DNA of 64,000 nt from Acidobacteriota bacterium (GCA_028874215.1 JAPPLF010000025.1:42262-106261); one strand, 5' to 3'. Positions 1 through 9,070 are shown, counted from the stretch's first letter. Notes: generated by a model not told the origin, from the letters alone. Translations and numbers: made by a program.

Positions 1-120
1 GACCGTGGGCACGTAGCTGACCGCCGCGTGGCGAACCAAGCCGAGCATCATCATGGACGCGCGCAGCTGGTCGAGGGAGTGATACCGGGGAAGTTTCGCC
101 TGTGGCTGTGTGCCGGTCAC
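1..120 (-). CDS. 5' end of an unidentified gene, cut by the window edge
   Basis: On the minus strand a GTG at 118-120 opens a frame with no stop to the window edge (40 codons). It begins 7 bases after the P450 stop codon, which suggests translation from the same transcript. The visible residues (MTGTQPQAKLPRYHSLDQLR, then ASMMMLGLVRHAAVSYVPTV) carry no motif I recognise. The tight spacing is the main support. Ribosome-binding sequence is weak, so the exact start is uncertain. Confidence 0.35.
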   Translation of the reverse strand, partial: MTGTQPQAKLPRYHSLDQLRASMMMLGLVRHAAVSYVPTV

Positions 121-127
121 CAGGACT

Positions 128-2125
128 TTATGCCGTCGTCGGGACGTCGTGTGTCCGTCGGTGCAGGATGCGGATGCTGAAACGGACGGGCTGCATGGTC
201 GGGAACGACCTCACGCGCAGCACATGGTCGGGCGCGAGCGGCTCCAGCACGAGCTCCCTCAGGATCGTAGCCATGGTGAGCGCGAGCTGAACCGGGACGA
301 GACCGGCGCCGAGACATCGGTGGGTGCCGGCCCCGAAGGGAGCATAGGCGCCGCGCTGCCGGTGTTCGCCGCGAGTCTGCGTGAAGCGGTCGATGTCGAA
401 GCGCTCCGGACCGGGGAAGTACTCTTCGAGCGTGTGCCCGACCGCCGTACCGATCATGACCTGCGTGCCCGCGCGAACCCTGTGACCTGCGAACTCAAAC
501 GAGTTGGCGGTCGTCCGAAGTACGGCGGGCGAAACCGGATGGAGCCGCAGGGTTTCCATCGCTACGCGGCGCGTGACATCGAGCCTCTTCAAGCCCACGG
601 CGCTCACGCTGCCCTGATCGAACAGGGCGTCCGCCTCGGCGGTGATGCGCTCCATGAGCTGCGGCCGCTTGAGCACGTTGTAGATCATGAACGAGCATGT
701 GCTCGCTGTGGTGTCCAGTCCGACCATGTAGGGTGCGAGCACCGTCAGGGGCAGGTTGGTCTCGGGAAGAAGCTGCGGATCGGCGTCGCGCAGCTCCAGC
801 ATCAGGTCGATGAAGTCCGGCCTCGTTCTACGCGGACCCACCCTGCGCTTGTGTGCGAGGACTGCCCGGGCCAGCTCGCGGCCTCGCTCGCGTGCGTCGC
901 GGAATCGCGGGAGCTTCATGACGTGCGGAGTCGTCGAAGCGCCCAGTAGCAGCCCGCCGAGGAGCGTGGACAGCTCGCGCGTGTAGCCCTGCGGCGAATA
1001 GTCGGCCATCATGTGACCCATCTGCTCGGCGATCACGTTCTGGAACGCCGGCAACGCCTCGAACGGCTTCCCCAACGGCCACTTGCCGATCTCGTCGCGC
1101 GTGATGTCGACGACCTCTTGTGACCGGTCCCTGATGACCCGGACTGCGTATCCCTTAGCCTGGGCCCTCCGCGTGGTGACGTGATCGATCCCGTCCATGG
1201 TCAGGATCGAGCGTGACGAGTCCATCAGGTTGTGGAAACTCGCCATGGGCTCGAGCGATCGGAACACGATCTTTCCGTGCGAGGTGAGGAAATTGGTCGC
1301 TTCCGGCCCTGCCATGCACACGAACCGGCGCGAGGGAGCGCGTATCCTGAAGATCGGGCCCAATTCGCGGTACTGGCGGGAAAGGAAGGCGACCAGTCCC
1401 TTCCGCATGGCCAGGCCGTTGCCCAGCAGGGGAAGCCCCGGCACCACCGGAATTTCTTTCGGTCGCCGAGGCTCCGGACGTGGTTCATCGGGCGCCTCGA
1501 GTCCTTCGATCGCCAGGCTCATCGTCCGGCCGATCAGATCGATATTCTTCAGCAGATCGATGCGATCCTGGACCTGCACCCGCTCCTCCGATGACAGGAT
1601 CGTGCGGAATACGCCGCAGACGTTTGCGAGGGCAATGAGCGCGATGTCCGGCGGGTCGGGAATATCATTGTTGAACAAGATCCGCATGATCCGCAGCTTG
1701 GCTTCCTCGACCGGCCGCACGTCAACGGCGGGATAGCGCCGCGACCGCGACACCGACGGGGCGAGGAACACGAGCCCGTCCGCCTCGGATCTCAGGATGC
1801 CGCGCTCAATCAGGCGAGCCAGCGCGGCGCGTCGGATCTGGTCAGCCTGCCCAGCGATCCGTCCGAGCCAATAGCCCGTGTCGCGCGGCTGGACGTCACT
1901 TGCGATCTCGGCGAGCGTGGGATCGAGGATGTCGTCGCCGAACGGCGTGGGATCCACGAGCACCAGGCGCTTGAGATCGGTGTCGATGCGGTCCTGGAGC
2001 GCGAGATCCATCAGCACGGCTCCGGCGAGCGCCAGGTCGAGTGAGCGGGGGGGCAGGCTGGCGGCCAAATCTCCCCGCTCCTCGTCCAGGACGAGAACCA
2101 GGATTTCCTCCGCGAACCTCAGCAT
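128..2125 (-). CDS. GPP34-domain / cytochrome P450 fusion protein
   Basis: Two-part protein of about 665 residues. Residues 1-210 resemble the GPP34 (Golgi phosphoprotein 3) family: the opening LRFAEEILVLVLDEERGDLA and the following helical pattern are typical of bacterial members. In eukaryotes this fold binds phosphatidylinositol-4-phosphate; the bacterial role is unclear. Residues 225-650 form a cytochrome P450: oxygen-binding I-helix YMVGLDTTAST near 466-476, the ExxR pair in ETLR near 524-527, and heme loop FGAGTHRCLG near 597-606 with Cys604 as the expected heme ligand. No N-terminal membrane helix is seen. The frame is open to 2224, but I chose the ATG at 2123-2125 because GPP34 homology begins there. 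P450 function is confident from motifs; the substrate cannot be read. A redox partner is not visible in the window. Confidence 0.88.
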   Translation of the reverse strand: MLRFAEEILVLVLDEERGDLAASLPPRSLDLALAGAVLMDLALQDRIDTDLKRLVLVDPTPFGDDILDPTLAEIASDVQPRDTGYWLGRIAGQADQIRRAALARLIERGILRSEADGLVFLAPSVSRSRRYPAVDVRPVEEAKLRIMRILFNNDIPDPPDIALIALANVCGVFRTILSSEERVQVQDRIDLLKNIDLIGRTMSLAIEGLEAPDEPRPEPRRPKEIPVVPGLPLLGNGLAMRKGLVAFLSRQYRELGPIFRIRAPSRRFVCMAGPEATNFLTSHGKIVFRSLEPMASFHNLMDSSRSILTMDGIDHVTTRRAQAKGYAVRVIRDRSQEVVDITRDEIGKWPLGKPFEALPAFQNVIAEQMGHMMADYSPQGYTRELSTLLGGLLLGASTTPHVMKLPRFRDARERGRELARAVLAHKRRVGPRRTRPDFIDLMLELRDADPQLLPETNLPLTVLAPYMVGLDTTASTCSFMIYNVLKRPQLMERITAEADALFDQGSVSAVGLKRLDVTRRVAMETLRLHPVSPAVLRTTANSFEFAGHRVRAGTQVMIGTAVGHTLEEYFPGPERFDIDRFTQTRGEHRQRGAYAPFGAGTHRCLGAGLVPVQLALTMATILRELVLEPLAPDHVLRVRSFPTMQPVRFSIRILHRRTHDVPTTA

Positions 2126-2344
2126 CGTGTGCCCCCACCCGCAGGGACCCTCGATGAACCGGTCGTATGGCAGGGGCCGAAGTGCCTCAAGAAGATGGTC
2201 ATTGGCACCTCGTACATCTTGCAAGACAAGATATCACGATACCGAAACCCATAGGCGCGGAGTTGTGAAAATATGGCGATCAGGAAGTGGGGGCTGTCCC
2301 AATCATAGTTGGAGGTTGAGGTGGCTCCCGGGCATTTCATGCTA

Positions 2345-2510
2345 CGATGCGAACTGCTCGATCCTCGCCTTGCCATCCTTTTCGCTCAGCTTCCATGCCG
2401 CCCGCAGAACCGGCCGCGCCTGGTCGTGCAGCGTCTTCGGCAAGTGGCCAGGAACGTTGCGCATCTTGTGGATCCGGCAGCGCTGCACCCGGCGCGCCTC
2501 CCCTTTTTTT
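2345..2510 (-). pseudogene. IS256 (mutator)-family transposase fragment
   Basis: Reading the minus strand gives VQRCRIHKMRNVPGHLPKTL followed by a Trp/Lys-rich helix. This matches the conserved IS256-family pattern QRCxxHKxxNVLxxLPKxx, which lies in the core domain of the transposase. Only about 55 codons remain; a TAG follows at 2342-2344 and no start, catalytic acidic residues or terminal inverted repeats were found. It sits in the spacer between the divergent P450 and C69-type peptidase genes, so it is a relic of an old insertion. It does not look mobile. Confidence 0.7.
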
Positions 2511-2552
2511 GTCAGGATTGTGCCGGCCGCCAACAAGAATGAGGACACTGCC

Positions 2553-3983
2553 ATGAGAGTACGTATCGTGCTGACCAGTTTGATCATCAGCCTTGCCAAC
2601 GGCACCAGTGCCGTGGCCAGCTATGCCATCTACGTGGGGAAGAACCTGACCCGAGACGGCAGTGTCTTCCTCGGGGGATACGGCGACGAGCCGTCCAGCC
2701 ATTGGTTGGAGATCGTGCCTCGCCGGACGCATCCCCCCGGATCCACTCTGACGGTGGGAGCGACTCCGGAATCCCGTTATCCCGGCGAACTCATTCAGAT
2801 CCCGCAGGCGCCCATCACGTTTCGCTACCTGACCATGAACTATTCCTACTTCGCGGGTTTCCCGGCGCCCCTCACCAACGGCGGCCTGAACGAGCATGGC
2901 GTCGCCGCCCGGGACGTGTCGTCGGGCTCCCGGATCGAGCTGCGGGAGATGACGCCCAATCCACAGCGCGGGCCGAACTACAGCGACCTGTCCCGGATCG
3001 TGATGGAACGGGCCCGCAGCGCGCGCGAGGCCGTCCGGATCGTGGGCGACCTGATCGGCGAGTACGGCTTCTCCACCTACGGAGGCAACTCCCACTTGTT
3101 CGCCGACGCCGACGAGGGATGGATCCTGATCAACTTCGCGGGCGGTCAGGGCCTCTGGATCGCCGAGCGATTGGGACCGGACGACATCCGGGTTTCTCGT
3201 GGGGGCTACATCCATGAGGTGCCGCTCAACTACCGGGAGCATCCCGGCTTCATGGGATCCGCGAATCTGATTTCATTCGCCGTGGAACGGGGCTGGTTCG
3301 ACCCGGACTCGGGAGAACCCTTTCACGTGGGAAAGGTGTACGGACATTCGGCCGAAAAGGCCGCAGCGGTCCAGATGATCGAGGATCGCCTGCGGGCCCG
3401 GGCCGGCCGAATCGGACTGCCGGACATGATCGAGGTGGTCAGGACTCCGGAACTGACTCGCGATTCCGCCGGTTACGGTCAGGTGGCCCACCTGCGGAAA
3501 GGACTCCACCAGGAGTTGGAGACCTTGTGGGTGGCGCCGGCCCCTCCGGTAGCGGCGCCGTTCGTCCCCTACCGTATCGGCGTGCGGGACGTGCCGCCCG
3601 AATTCAAGAGGCACCGCTACCTCACCGCAGGCGAGGCCACCCGCCACATCAGGGACCATCACATGGGGCCGGAATCGACGCGGTACGCGTTCCGCGCCTG
3701 CAAGCGCCTGTTCTATCTGGCCAAATCGCACGAGGAGAAATTCCTGCCGGAGGTCGTGGAAGCCTTGACCGCCTTCGAGTCCCGGCTGATCGACGAGCAG
3801 GCCGCGGTGGAGGGAATCGCGCTGGCGCTCTTGCAGGCCGGTGAACGGGTTCTGGCCCAGGATGCCCTCACCTACTACAGCCGGACCGAAGCTCTGAATG
3901 GCCTCAGATTGGTGGAAGCCTTGTCCGAGGGTCTTGAGGCGCGCACCAAGGTGCTGTTCGGAATCCGCTCGGCGGATCCCTGA
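2553..3983 (+). CDS. C69-type (dipeptidase-like) Ntn-hydrolase, secreted, Cys replaced by Ser
   Basis: A 476-residue protein with a signal peptide (residues 1-22) followed by SYAIYVGKNLTRDGSVFLGG, which aligns with the start of mature C69 peptidases (usually C-T-T-I-x-V-G-K-x-x-x-x-D-G-S). C69 enzymes are N-terminal nucleophile hydrolases that cleave dipeptides or short peptides using an N-terminal Cys. Here that position is Ser23, so it is either a serine-type Ntn-hydrolase or an altered enzyme. Supporting family features include NEHGVA near 114, a G-(F/Y)-x-x-YGGNS segment and DADEGW. ATG at 2553 is preceded by GAGGA at a 7-base distance. The C-terminal 150 residues are alpha-helical, as in the family. 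Likely periplasmic. Family assignment is fairly sure; catalytic activity is not. Confidence 0.78.
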   Translation: MRVRIVLTSLIISLANGTSAVASYAIYVGKNLTRDGSVFLGGYGDEPSSHWLEIVPRRTHPPGSTLTVGATPESRYPGELIQIPQAPITFRYLTMNYSYFAGFPAPLTNGGLNEHGVAARDVSSGSRIELREMTPNPQRGPNYSDLSRIVMERARSAREAVRIVGDLIGEYGFSTYGGNSHLFADADEGWILINFAGGQGLWIAERLGPDDIRVSRGGYIHEVPLNYREHPGFMGSANLISFAVERGWFDPDSGEPFHVGKVYGHSAEKAAAVQMIEDRLRARAGRIGLPDMIEVVRTPELTRDSAGYGQVAHLRKGLHQELETLWVAPAPPVAAPFVPYRIGVRDVPPEFKRHRYLTAGEATRHIRDHHMGPESTRYAFRACKRLFYLAKSHEEKFLPEVVEALTAFESRLIDEQAAVEGIALALLQAGERVLAQDALTYYSRTEALNGLRLVEALSEGLEARTKVLFGIRSADP

Positions 3984-3993
3984 AAGCCCTGAC

Positions 3994-5610
3994 ATGTTCG
4001 TCGATGGTCTGCGAACACCGCCTCTTTCGGCAATGCGCCCCGCCAACCCTTTCGCCGCAGCCGTCCCTTCGTTCCGAGGCCGTAGACCGGAAACCGCCTT
4101 TCGGCATGCCGGGCCGCCGGCGGGGGGAATCCTCGACCTGTGGCGCCGCCGCGCACGCCTCGTATCGTTTGTGATCACTCTCTTCGCCCCGGCCCATGCC
4201 GGCGAGCCGGATGGCGGCCCCGTTCTACAATTCGGCGATCGAAAGCAGCTCCTGGTGGACGATCACGTCATTGCCGGGAAGCATCTCCTGGCGCGCCGGC
4301 TCGGGCGTCCCGTCAAGGCGAATGGCGGCCGCCCGGTCATCGTCGACGACACGCCTTGGGAAGACTTCGGTGTGCCGATCGTCGGTTCCGTGCTGCGGGA
4401 GGACGGCCGGTTCCGCATCTGGTACCGGGCCGCCGGCTCCGGCCAGGATTCGGCGACCTACTGCTATGCCGAATCCCGGGACGGCGTCCGCTGGGTCAAG
4501 CCCCGGCTCGGACTCGTGGAATTCGACGGCAGCCGGGCCAACAGCATCTATCAGATCGGCCGTCCCCAGGTGTACTGCCCCTTTCCGGATCCCAACGAGA
4601 AGGACCCGCGCCACAAGTACAAGTCGGCCGTCGGAGCCGCGAAGGGATACGGCGCCACCACCGCCCTGGCCTATTCTCCCGACGGTCTTCGCTGGAGCTA
4701 CTACGACCAGGGCCGGCCCATCACCGGGCGGGCCGCCGACACCATCAACCAGGTGCTCTGGGATCCGTATGCGAGGGTCTACCGCCTCTACACCCGTACC
4801 GACTATGGAACGGGAGGAGGGCAGGGAGAAATCCGGGGAACCCGGGACATGGTGAACTCACAGGTGGATCTCCGCAATCGACCTGGAGACTGGACAACCG
4901 TGCGCGAGTGGTGTCTGGGGCGGGAGAACGGCAGAAGGGACTACGAGTGGACCCGCCAGATCTACAGCTTGAACGGATGGATCTACGAGGGTGTCCAATT
5001 CGGGTTGATCTGGTCGCTGGAAAGGCCGGGCGGAAGCGAGGAGATGGACTTCTATCTGGCCACCACTCGCCGGCATGACCCCTGGAACCTGGAGTGGGTG
5101 TACCGCGACCAGCCGTTCCTGCCCCGCGGTCCCGAGGGAAGCTTCGACGCCAAGTGGATCCAGCCGGCCCCCAACGTCGTCACCTGGAAGGACCGGCACT
5201 GGTTCTACTATGTCGGCCGTCCCCTTTCCCACAGCGGACAGGGCAACTCCCCGGCGCCCACCGGCATCGGACTGGCCACGGTCCCGCTGGACCGGTTCGT
5301 TTCGTTGACGGCATCCCACCGAATGGGCTGGGCCGTCACCCGGCCGTTTCGGGTCGAGGGCAGCGATTTGGGGGTCAATCTGGCAGCTCCGAACGGTGAA
5401 CTCGCAGTCGAGGTGCTGGATGCCGAAGGTGAGCCCATCCCCGGTTTTTCCCGCGGGGAGTCCCTCGTCCTGCGGCAGGTCGACGAGCTGCGGGCGAAGG
5501 TGCGCTGGAAGAGTCGGCAGGACCTCAGCCCACTGCTGGGCAGAGTCGTGAAATTGCGTTTCTGGCTCCGTCAGGGAAGTCTCTACGCGTTTCGCATTCG
5601 CGGGGATTGA
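3994..5610 (+). CDS. secreted five-bladed beta-propeller glycoside-hydrolase-like protein
   Basis: Resembles the GH32/GH43-like beta-propeller proteins common in planctomycetes and acidobacteria. After a hydrophobic segment (RLVSFVITLFAPAHA) comes the conserved opening QLLVDDHVI, then repeated blade signatures: FRIWYRA, CYAESRDGVRW, YSPDGLRW, YRLYTR and HWFYYVGR. A C-terminal beta-sandwich of about 100 residues follows, as in GH32 enzymes. Starts at 3994 or 4033 are both possible; the signal-like segment begins about 40 residues in, so translation may start later at a non-ATG codon. It begins 10 bases after the C69-type peptidase gene, so the two are probably co-transcribed. The role is presumably binding or hydrolysis of a sugar polymer; the substrate is unknown. 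Confidence 0.72.
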   Translation: MFVDGLRTPPLSAMRPANPFAAAVPSFRGRRPETAFRHAGPPAGGILDLWRRRARLVSFVITLFAPAHAGEPDGGPVLQFGDRKQLLVDDHVIAGKHLLARRLGRPVKANGGRPVIVDDTPWEDFGVPIVGSVLREDGRFRIWYRAAGSGQDSATYCYAESRDGVRWVKPRLGLVEFDGSRANSIYQIGRPQVYCPFPDPNEKDPRHKYKSAVGAAKGYGATTALAYSPDGLRWSYYDQGRPITGRAADTINQVLWDPYARVYRLYTRTDYGTGGGQGEIRGTRDMVNSQVDLRNRPGDWTTVREWCLGRENGRRDYEWTRQIYSLNGWIYEGVQFGLIWSLERPGGSEEMDFYLATTRRHDPWNLEWVYRDQPFLPRGPEGSFDAKWIQPAPNVVTWKDRHWFYYVGRPLSHSGQGNSPAPTGIGLATVPLDRFVSLTASHRMGWAVTRPFRVEGSDLGVNLAAPNGELAVEVLDAEGEPIPGFSRGESLVLRQVDELRAKVRWKSRQDLSPLLGRVVKLRFWLRQGSLYAFRIRGD

Positions 5611-6054
5611 ATGCTCCGAAGCCGGGGGAAGACGCCATGATGATGAAGGCAGATGAAGGGGACAGTCCCGTTTTCACTCGCCGCTTCCCACACGTCGGCC
5701 AATTGTCGATCGCATCAGCGTCCAATCGATATTTAATGATCGTCTGATCGATAATCTTACCGTGGCGGAGCGAGCCGCAATGAGCGCGCCGACGGAGTTG
5801 AGTCCGGCCGCGGCGCCGGGTTTCGTCACGGCCTGGGGACCCCCGCCGCGATGATTTCGACGTTGATTTGGCGGTCCCACGAAAGGATCTCCTCATCGAC
5901 AAATTTGATTCTCTTTCCGGAAAAGTCTCGCCGAAGAGGGTGGCGCCTCAGGGAGCGTGGCCACTACAATCGCCGTGCCGCCGGCGGTCTGCACGATTCT
6001 GAATCGCTTACGCCAGCGGTATTGGATCGAACCTGGAATCTGGAGGAATTGGAA
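5611..6054. other. 444-base spacer without a convincing gene
   Basis: No open frame here has both a plausible start and recognisable protein sequence; all frames are broken by stops around 5730-5760, where the sequence becomes AT-richer (for example aatatttaatgat). A partial palindrome GGGGACAGTCCC lies at about 5657-5668. The AT-rich part could contain the promoter of the Gfo/Idh/MocA gene, but I cannot pick out clear -35 and -10 boxes. Confidence 0.4.
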
Positions 6055-7287
6055 ATGCAGAGACGCAGATTTCTTGGCTACGCTCTGCCTTCGGTGGCGG
6101 CAGCGGGAAGCTTGGGACGGGAGGCACCGGGGGGCGGCGAACCGCTGGGATCGAGCAGCGGCGTCCTTCCACCGAGACCCGGACCCAGTTCCATCCGGGA
6201 AGGATCGCTGGTGATGGGAGCCATCTCCGGCCACGGCCATGCGGGAGGGCACGTGCGGGTCCTGGACCAACTTCCCGAGGTGGGCAAGATCCATGTCTGC
6301 GCCGCCACCGATCTGGCCGACGTGGAAAAACTCGCCTCCGAATCCTCCAAGGTGGCCACGAAATCCGCCGATCTGGGCAAATTCCTGGCGAGAGACGACC
6401 TGGACGCGGTGACGGTCTGCGCGCGTCCCGACCAGGCGCCCGGCATTCTGGAGCAGGTCGTCTCAGCCGGTCTGCCGGTCCTTTACGACAAACCGGCGAC
6501 CACCCATTCCTCCCACCTCCGCCGGGTGGCGGAAGTGGCGGAAGAGAAGGGTGTGACGGCCGGCGCCATGCTGCAGTGGCGCTACAATCCCATGGTCATG
6601 GACTTCAAGCGGGCCCTGGACGACGGAGCCTTGGGCCGCGTCATGACCATCGAGGCCAAGCTCCTGAACGGTCTGGTGGAATACCGGGACACCTCCAGCT
6701 ACATCTTCGATCCCAAGACCGCCGGCAGCGGAATCATGTCCTGGTTGGGGTGCCACTGCCTGGACCTGGTGCTGTACCTGATGCAGGAGCGGGTGGTCGA
6801 AGTCATGGCGCTGGTGGGCAACCTGAATCCGGAGCAGATTCCCGTTGAAGACACGGGTTTGCTCTTGCTGAGCTTCGAGAGCGGCAAGATGGGAACGTTC
6901 CAGGCCGGATATCACTTGAAGGGGAGCCGGGCCGTCTACGACTTCTACGTCGGCATGCGGGGAACGGAAGGGTATTCCATTTTGCCGCTGGTGGAGCCGG
7001 TGGAGCACGGGACGACGAATGCCGCCGTTGCGGGCGGAACCTACACCCTCTACAGCGAGGCCCGGCATTGGGTCAGCGGCCGCCGTCACCGCAAGACCTA
7101 CATGATTCCCCAGACGCCGGGCTACGGCGGCATCATGGCCGAAGAACTCTTTCGCGACTTCCTGGAGGCGTCCCGAACCGGGGCCCCGGCGCCTTCGCCG
7201 ATTCAGGACAACGTCCACATGCTGGAGATCATCGAAGCGGCGAAGGAGTCGTCGGCCACCCGCCGGGCCGTGCGAATTCCGGCCTGA
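6055..7287 (+). CDS. Gfo/Idh/MocA-family oxidoreductase with Tat-like signal
   Basis: A 410-residue NAD(P)-dependent sugar or cyclitol dehydrogenase-like protein. The N-terminus MQRRRFLGYALPSVAAAGS is a twin-arginine-type export signal. The Rossmann part follows with a loose glycine motif (GAISGHGHAGGH), the sheet segment LDAVTVCARPDQ, and YDKPATTH, which matches the family's (E/D)KP motif. The C-terminal alpha/beta domain carries WRYNP and GSGIMSWLGCHCLDLVLYL, where GCHCLDL corresponds to the usual G-x-H-x-x-D-x catalytic segment. ATG at 6055 has GGAGG 8 bases upstream. The next gene starts 62 bases on, which suggests an operon for extracellular or periplasmic sugar conversion. Confidence 0.88.
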   Translation: MQRRRFLGYALPSVAAAGSLGREAPGGGEPLGSSSGVLPPRPGPSSIREGSLVMGAISGHGHAGGHVRVLDQLPEVGKIHVCAATDLADVEKLASESSKVATKSADLGKFLARDDLDAVTVCARPDQAPGILEQVVSAGLPVLYDKPATTHSSHLRRVAEVAEEKGVTAGAMLQWRYNPMVMDFKRALDDGALGRVMTIEAKLLNGLVEYRDTSSYIFDPKTAGSGIMSWLGCHCLDLVLYLMQERVVEVMALVGNLNPEQIPVEDTGLLLLSFESGKMGTFQAGYHLKGSRAVYDFYVGMRGTEGYSILPLVEPVEHGTTNAAVAGGTYTLYSEARHWVSGRRHRKTYMIPQTPGYGGIMAEELFRDFLEASRTGAPAPSPIQDNVHMLEIIEAAKESSATRRAVRIPA

Positions 7288-7349
7288 TGATCATTTGACA
7301 CGGTTCAAGAGCCGGAGGCCGCTTTGACCGGCCTCACGGGAGGATCCTC

Positions 7350-9023
7350 GTGGCGAAGAAGCTGAGCCGGAGGGAGTTTCAACGGAACGTGGGTGCGCTG
7401 ACGCTGGCGGGGACCGGTGTGGCGTCGGCGGGACCGTCCGAGGCCGGAACCCGGCGCCTGTCGCTGCCTCCGCTTTTCTACAACAACGACGGCAGCTTCC
7501 TCTTCTTCCCGGACCCGCCCAGGACGCCTGAGGACTTCGTCTACGAAGCGGTGGGCCGGTTTGCCGGAACCCAGATCGGCGCCGTGGTCTGCCACATGTT
7601 CGGGTTCGGCGACGCGGTTCCCCTGTTTCCCACCCGGGTTCGGGAGGCGGAGGGGATCGACCGGGACAGCTTTCTCCACGTCAGCGAGTGGAAACAGCAG
7701 ACTTGTATCCGCGGACTGCTGGACCAGGGCATCGATCCCTGGCAGCTCTCTCTGGAACGGGCCCACGAAGCCGGCATGCAGTACTGGATCGGCATGCGTT
7801 TCAATGACCTTCATGGACCCCGCTTCCAATGGCCCAGCCGGTTCCGGGTCGCCCATCGGGAGTACGAACTGGGAGAAAACTGCGGCACCGGGGTCCACGG
7901 TCCCGAAAGCGTCTACGGGGAAAAATGCGTCGGCCTCAATTTCGCCATTCCCGAGGTCCGGGCGCACCGGCTCGAGCTGATCGAGGACGTGTGCACCCGT
8001 TACGACGCGGAAGGTTTCGAGTGGGACCTCCTGCGCGAGCCGGGCCATTATTTCCCCGACATCGACCGGGGAAGGACGATCCTGACCGGGTATCTGCGGG
8101 AGGCCCGGGCCCTGTTCCAGCGCATCGGAACCGACCGGGGCCGGCCCCTGGGATTCGGGATCCGGGTCCCGGCGACGCTGGAGAAGTGCCATGAGATCGG
8201 ACTGGAGCTGAAGACCTGGATCCACGAGGGGTTGGTCGACTACATCTCTCCCGGCGTCCATTGGGACACGGCCACCGGCATGCCCTACGGCGAGTTCGTC
8301 GCCCTGGCGAAGGGGACTTCCTGCAAGGTCTACGCTTGTACCTCCGAACAGGTGGGCCCGGGCTACCATCGGCGGCCGCCTGCCGCGACGCTCCGGGCCG
8401 GCGCCGCCAACGCCTGGCGCCAGGGAGTCGACGGGATCTACATGTTCAACTTCCACCACCACATCGGCCACAACCTGAAGGAAGCCGAAGTGGTGTTCCA
8501 GGAGCTGGGTGACCCCAAGACGCTGGAGCACAAGGACAAGCTCTACACCGAGGTCGGGTGTTACGACTGCCTGAAGAAGTACCCCCGCAGCAGCGACGTC
8601 TTCCAGGCCTTCGTTCACCAATTGCCCGAGGCGCTGGCCGAGGGGAAGACCAAGACGGTGGATGTCCTGGTGGCCGACGATCTGGACATGGCGCGGCGAA
8701 GGGGCATGCTCCAGGAGATCAGGTTGAGCCTGACCGTGGTGGGCCTGACCTGGGAGGATGTCCTGGAGTTGAACTGGAACGGGCGTCCGTTGCCGGAAAA
8801 CCCTCGGCTGGAGATCCCCATGAACCGGGTCGGTCCGGGGCCCATCGAGTACCAGGGCAACTACATCATGTCCTACGACCTGACGCACGGAGACTGGATC
8901 CGGCAGGGGGTCAACCGGCTGGAGGCCACCCTCCGGAAGCGCAACCCCCAGGTCCGCGTCGAAATGATCCTCCACAGCCTGGAGTTGACCATCGAGTACC
9001 GGACGCTGCCCACTCGGGTATGA
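7350..9023 (+). CDS. secreted TIM-barrel glycoside-hydrolase-like protein (GHL10 type)
   Basis: A 557-residue protein starting at GTG 7350 with GGGAGGA just upstream. SRREFQRNVGALTLAGTG is a Tat-like signal. The central 330 residues have the alternating pattern of a TIM barrel of the GHL10/DUF4015 class: YWIGMRFNDLHGPRF, LNFAIPEVRAHRLELIEDV, EGFEWDLLREPGHYF (acidic pair at a strand end), TWIHEGLVDYISPGVHW and DGIYMFNFHHHIG. The last 150 residues look like a beta-sandwich. Its organisation parallels the lipoprotein gene at 61159, suggesting paralogous roles on different sugars. Catalytic residues are guesses: Glu/Asp of EWD are the best candidates. Confidence 0.72.
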   Translation: MAKKLSRREFQRNVGALTLAGTGVASAGPSEAGTRRLSLPPLFYNNDGSFLFFPDPPRTPEDFVYEAVGRFAGTQIGAVVCHMFGFGDAVPLFPTRVREAEGIDRDSFLHVSEWKQQTCIRGLLDQGIDPWQLSLERAHEAGMQYWIGMRFNDLHGPRFQWPSRFRVAHREYELGENCGTGVHGPESVYGEKCVGLNFAIPEVRAHRLELIEDVCTRYDAEGFEWDLLREPGHYFPDIDRGRTILTGYLREARALFQRIGTDRGRPLGFGIRVPATLEKCHEIGLELKTWIHEGLVDYISPGVHWDTATGMPYGEFVALAKGTSCKVYACTSEQVGPGYHRRPPAATLRAGAANAWRQGVDGIYMFNFHHHIGHNLKEAEVVFQELGDPKTLEHKDKLYTEVGCYDCLKKYPRSSDVFQAFVHQLPEALAEGKTKTVDVLVADDLDMARRRGMLQEIRLSLTVVGLTWEDVLELNWNGRPLPENPRLEIPMNRVGPGPIEYQGNYIMSYDLTHGDWIRQGVNRLEATLRKRNPQVRVEMILHSLELTIEYRTLPTRV

Positions 9024-9031
9024 GCCGGAAG

Positions 9032-9050
9032 CGGCGGTTGCCAACCGCCG
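9032..9050. repeat. CGGCGGTT hairpin repeat, copy 1
   Basis: CGGCGGTTGCCAACCGCCG is a perfect 9-bp palindrome with a one-base centre, placed between a stop codon and the ribosome-binding site of the next gene. Related hairpins lie at 29116 and 29144. It may modulate read-through or RNA stability inside the operon. Confidence 0.7.
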
Positions 9051-9070
9051 ACGAAAGGAGACAACAGCGC

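Noticed and set aside
2337..4178. two 301-codon minus-strand frames opposite the C69-type peptidase gene
   Set aside because: The plus strand has a ribosome-binding site, signal peptide and family motifs; the antisense frames have none. Only the short IS256 fragment at 2345-2510 is kept from this strand.
2290..5668. GGGxCTGTCCC-like palindromes near 2295, 5657 and 24118
   Set aside because: The three matches are short and differ in flanks and length; not enough to call a repeat family from this window.
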